This document shows positions 61,069-64,000 of a DNA stretch of 64,000 nt, in pieces. The stretch covers positions 992,001-1,056,000 of the forward strand of contig QKMZ01000006.1 of the NCBI GenBank assembly GCA_003242885.1. Reading direction: 5' to 3'. Position numbers and translations under genes: made by a program. Numbering within the stretch: the stretch's first letter is position 1; each line of letters opens with the position of its first letter. Source of the DNA: Candidatus Melainabacteria bacterium (GTDB lineage Bacteria; Cyanobacteriota; Vampirovibrionia; Obscuribacterales; Obscuribacteraceae). A model generated the notes under the pieces. It saw only the letters and a program-made list of their open reading frames with translations, was not told the DNA's origin and searched no databases.

Positions 61069-63399
61069 ATGCCCCAGCCCATTGAGGCTAGACTTTTTGA
61101 AATTCTCAGCCGTCAAAATCGGCCGCAGGAAGAGCTCGACTATGTTCGTAAGGCTTATGAGTTTGCTTTCAAAAGTCACGATGGGCAGGTTCGAAAGTCC
61201 GAAGAACCTTACATAATTCACCCTGTAGAAGTCGCCTGCCTGCTTTCAGAGCTCAACTGCGACTATCAGACCATAGCCGCTGGTCTTCTTCATGATGTCC
61301 TTGAGGACTGTGATGTTAAGCCCAAGGAAATGGAAGAGAAGTTCGGAAAGCCGGTCCTCAAAATTGTCGAGGGTGTCACAAAGCTAGGTAAGTTCAGCTT
61401 TAGCTCTAAAGAAGAACGGCAAGCCGAAAATTTTCGCAAGCTTATTGTTGCTATTTCAGAAGATATTCGAGTCGTTCTGGTGAAACTGGCAGACCGTCTC
61501 CACAATATGCGGACGATGGAGTACATGTTGCCGCGCAAGCAATGTGAAATAGCCAAAGAAACTCTGGAAATTTATGCGCCCTTGGCAAACCGCTTCGGTT
61601 TGGGACGCATGAAGTGGGAACTAGAGGACCTCGGGCTTAAATACCTTCACCCTGAAGAATTTACTGAGATTGAAAGGCTGGTAGCTGATACGCACTCCGA
61701 AAGGGACTACTTGATTGAGCAAGTAGTCGAGAAAATGCGCAGCGAGTTGGATAACCGCGGCATTGAAGCGGAGATCGTTGGACGGCCTAAGCACTTCTTC
61801 GGCATCTGGAAGAAGATGAAGAAGCAGCAGAAGACTTTCGAAGAACTCTATGACGTTCTGGCCATCAGAGTAATCATTGACAGCAATCAGGACAAAAATT
61901 ACTGCGAATTGAACGCAGACCCAGACACTCAAAAATGCTATGAAGTTATGGGACTGGTACACGCGCTGTTTAAGCCGATTCCGGGCCGCTTCAAAGATTA
62001 CATAGCCATGCCGAAGGCAAATAACTACCAGTCGTTGCACACGGCTGTGGTTGGACCAAAAGGCAAGCCGGTTGAAATTCAAATCCGTACACGCAGAATG
62101 CATCACGTTGCCGAGTATGGTATCGCCGCTCACTGGGCATACAAAGAAGCTGGAGATTCGGTTGTCGCTGACAGTCAGGACGATCAAAAGCTCGCTTGGT
62201 TAAGACAGTTAGTCGACTGGCAACAAGATCTTGCCGATGCACAAGAGTATCTGGATACGGTGAAAATGGATCTTTTCGCCGACGAGGTATTTGTATTCAG
62301 TCCCCGTGGCGATGTTTATGACTTACCGAAAGGCTCCACACCGATCGATTTCGCTTATCGTGTACACACTGATGTAGGGCATAAGTGCATTGGTGCCCGT
62401 ATCAACGATCGGATAGTGCCTCTGAATACGGCGATGAAAAACGGCGATATTGTCGAAATTATCACCAGTAAAAACGCGCACCCGACCATGGACTGGCTTA
62501 ACTTCGCCAAGACTCATAGCGCTAAGAGTCGAATTCGTCAGTGGTTCAAAAAGCACCATCGCGAGGAGCATATCCAACAGGGCCGTCAAATGTTGGAAGA
62601 AGAACTCGGCAAAGGTGCGCTCGACGAATTCCTCAAATCCGACAAGGTCAAGGAAGTAGGAAAACGGCTTAACATCTCGGATCCCGACGACATTTTGGCA
62701 GCTGTCGGCTATGGTGATTTGTCCGTCGTACAAGTTGCAAACCGAGTTCGTGAGAAAGACGCCAAGGACGCAGTCGACAAGACACTCGAAAAAATCTCTA
62801 TCGGCGGGCAACCCGCGAAGCAAAGCTCGATCGGCAGTCTGGGCGGTTTGCTGCATCACCTGGCAAAATGCTGCCAGCCTGTTCCGGGCGAAGAAATTAT
62901 TGGTATCGTCACCAGAGGCAGTGGCATAGCTGTGCATAAAGCAGACTGCAACAACTTACAAAAGGTTGATGTCGAGCGCTGTATGGCTGTAGATTGGTCG
63001 CCCGAAAGGCACACTACGTACCCGGCCGCATTGACCATCGAATGCCTGGATCGCATTGGCATTGCGCACGACATTCTCAAAAAAGTTTCCAACTTCGAAG
63101 TCAACTTGCGCGATTTGAAGGTTGAAACGCAGCGCGATAAGAAAACAGCCACAATTCATTTGATTATGGAAGTTCTCGATATCGAGCAATTGACCCGGGT
63201 TGCGCAGTCAATCAGTCAAATCAGCGATGTGCTTCGTGTTCAAAGAAAGGATCACAGACGCCGAGGCGGCAATGGCAATGGAAATGGTGCTAATTCACAA
63301 GCTGCTAAAACAAGCAATGTGACACCGCTTAATTCCGCAAAAAAAAAGCGGACAGATGAAGGCAAAGGTCAGCGGAAGGACCAGAAAAAAGCAGAATGA
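61069..63399 (+). CDS. relA: (p)ppGpp synthetase/hydrolase, RelA/SpoT bifunctional type
   Basis: 776 residues from the ATG at 61069 (aggaag six bases upstream; a TTG directly precedes it). HD hydrolase domain about 45-150 with AAGLLHDVLEDC; synthetase domain about 235-345 with GRFKDYIAMPKANNYQSLHT and EIQIRTRRMHHVAEYGIAAHW. TGS domain about 395-455 (VFVFSPRGDVYDLPKGSTPIDFAY), and a C-terminal ACT domain about 655-730. Intact HD residues suggest it both makes and degrades the stringent alarmone, the single Rel type of many phyla. A basic Gly/Asn/Lys tail ends it. Overlaps rdgB by 4 bp. Confidence 0.96.
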   Translation: MPQPIEARLFEILSRQNRPQEELDYVRKAYEFAFKSHDGQVRKSEEPYIIHPVEVACLLSELNCDYQTIAAGLLHDVLEDCDVKPKEMEEKFGKPVLKIVEGVTKLGKFSFSSKEERQAENFRKLIVAISEDIRVVLVKLADRLHNMRTMEYMLPRKQCEIAKETLEIYAPLANRFGLGRMKWELEDLGLKYLHPEEFTEIERLVADTHSERDYLIEQVVEKMRSELDNRGIEAEIVGRPKHFFGIWKKMKKQQKTFEELYDVLAIRVIIDSNQDKNYCELNADPDTQKCYEVMGLVHALFKPIPGRFKDYIAMPKANNYQSLHTAVVGPKGKPVEIQIRTRRMHHVAEYGIAAHWAYKEAGDSVVADSQDDQKLAWLRQLVDWQQDLADAQEYLDTVKMDLFADEVFVFSPRGDVYDLPKGSTPIDFAYRVHTDVGHKCIGARINDRIVPLNTAMKNGDIVEIITSKNAHPTMDWLNFAKTHSAKSRIRQWFKKHHREEHIQQGRQMLEEELGKGALDEFLKSDKVKEVGKRLNISDPDDILAAVGYGDLSVVQVANRVREKDAKDAVDKTLEKISIGGQPAKQSSIGSLGGLLHHLAKCCQPVPGEEIIGIVTRGSGIAVHKADCNNLQKVDVERCMAVDWSPERHTTYPAALTIECLDRIGIAHDILKKVSNFEVNLRDLKVETQRDKKTATIHLIMEVLDIEQLTRVAQSISQISDVLRVQRKDHRRRGGNGNGNGANSQAAKTSNVTPLNSAKKKRTDEGKGQRKDQKKAE

Positions 63400-63983
63400 A
63401 GGTCATTCTAGCCACTCATAATCCTGGCAAGATTCGAGAGTTCTCGCAAATGGCCGAGCCCTGTGGCATCGAGCTTTTGCCTATGCCTGATGATTTAGAT
63501 CCGGAAGAAACCGGTTCGACCTTTCTGGAGAATGCACTTATAAAAGCTCATGCAGCTGCCAAGGTCACGAACATGCCTGCTGTAGCAGACGACTCAGGGC
63601 TGGAAATTGAAGCCTTAAGTGGGCGTCCTGGAATACGTTCTGCGCGCTATTGTGAAGGAACAGATAAAGATAGAAGAGAAAAGATTCTAGAGGAAATGGC
63701 CGGCGTGCCGGAAGGAAAACGACAAGCCGCATTCGTCTGCGCAATGGCTCTTTGTTTACCGGATGGCACTGTTCTCAAAACTACTGAGGAACGTTGGCAT
63801 GGCAGTATTGGATTTGTCTCGCGCGGTGAAAACGGATTTGGCTACGACCCGATTTTCGAACTCGATGGCAGAAATCAAACCTCAGCAATGATTACAAATG
63901 AAGAGAAAAACACTCTTTCTCATCGTGGTCAGGCTTGGCGCAAAATGGTCGATTTCATCGGGTCTCCGGAAATGAAATTCTAA
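63396..63983 (+). CDS. rdgB: XTP/dITP pyrophosphatase (RdgB/HAM1)
   Basis: 195 residues. THNPGKIREF at 7-16 (nucleotide-binding start), STFLENALIKAHAAAKVTNMPAVADDSGLEIEALSGRPGIRSARY (catalytic Asp and substrate pocket) and GENGFGYDPIFEL are diagnostic. It removes deaminated purine triphosphates (ITP, XTP) from the nucleotide pool. The ATG overlaps the relA stop codon (ATGA), so the two nucleotide-handling genes are co-translated. Confidence 0.96.
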   Translation: MKVILATHNPGKIREFSQMAEPCGIELLPMPDDLDPEETGSTFLENALIKAHAAAKVTNMPAVADDSGLEIEALSGRPGIRSARYCEGTDKDRREKILEEMAGVPEGKRQAAFVCAMALCLPDGTVLKTTEERWHGSIGFVSRGENGFGYDPIFELDGRNQTSAMITNEEKNTLSHRGQAWRKMVDFIGSPEMKF

Positions 63984-64000
63984 GAACCGGCTTGTCAAGC

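Overview
The window reads as a chromosomal segment of a Gram-negative, peptidoglycan-building bacterium. It has a lipopolysaccharide-export operon (lptC, lptA, lptB, lptF), the Mur ligases and ddl, and undecaprenyl-diphosphatase. It also carries a proton-pumping NADH dehydrogenase subunit (nuoN), the first enzyme of futalosine-type menaquinone synthesis (mqnA), and many TPR proteins. Two Ser/Thr kinases have a YRDLKPSN catalytic loop. This mix fits a non-photosynthetic relative of cyanobacteria of the Obscuribacter/Melainabacteria type. That placement is an inference from gene content; no marker in the window proves it. I see no insertion sequence, prophage, CRISPR array or rRNA, and one tRNA.

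Layout. 1-8.0 kb (+): the end of a Gln-rich protein, a 1017-residue glycine-zipper protein, a GT2 glycosyltransferase paired with a YfhO-type membrane glycosyltransferase, and a small TPR protein. 8.0-15 kb: an inositol-monophosphatase-like enzyme (-), then ileS behind what looks like a complete transcription attenuator, then two coupled genes of unknown function. 15-23.3 kb (-): orphan potC, a YgfZ-TPR fusion, an ErpA/IscA-type Fe-S protein, TPR proteins, and aroK/aroQ. 23.3-28.5 kb (-): a TPR protein followed by lptC-lptA-lptB-lptF with 4-bp overlaps between the last three; LptA carries three OstA repeats. 28.7-35.2 kb: gph and carA (-), then nuoN and a second YfhO protein (+). 35.3 kb: tRNA-Arg(CCT) with a terminator. 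35.6-40 kb: ssb (-), a Ser/Thr kinase, then a VWA protein and a divergent PurA-like enzyme as a pair (+). 40-46.7 kb (-): ddl, murF, hydrolase, murB, murC and rpsT. 46.9-51.7 kb (-): a small hydrophilic protein, a caspase-like protein lacking its catalytic residues and fused to a TonB-C domain, and a lone N6-adenine methylase with a specificity domain. 51.8-54.4 kb (+): a 33-residue ORF, rsmI, a PilZ protein and uppP. 54.4-57.4 kb (-): a membrane protein, a membrane-anchored kinase and mqnA. 57.6 kb (-): an unannotated short RNA or leader with its own promoter and terminator. 57.8-64 kb: deoA and lipM (+), an exported SRPBCC protein (-), relA/spoT and rdgB (+).

The most interesting signals are non-coding. 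The ileS leader has a promoter, a short ORF with three consecutive Ile codons, a six-pair antiterminator directly after its stop codon, and a competing intrinsic terminator. A 30-nt hairpin with a fixed loop follows two unrelated + strand genes. A roughly 94-nt minus-strand transcription unit lies upstream of mqnA. Among proteins, the VWA/PurA-like pair, the methylase/pseudo-caspase pair, the triple-OstA LptA, the membrane-anchored MurF and the YgfZ-TPR fusion deserve a second look.
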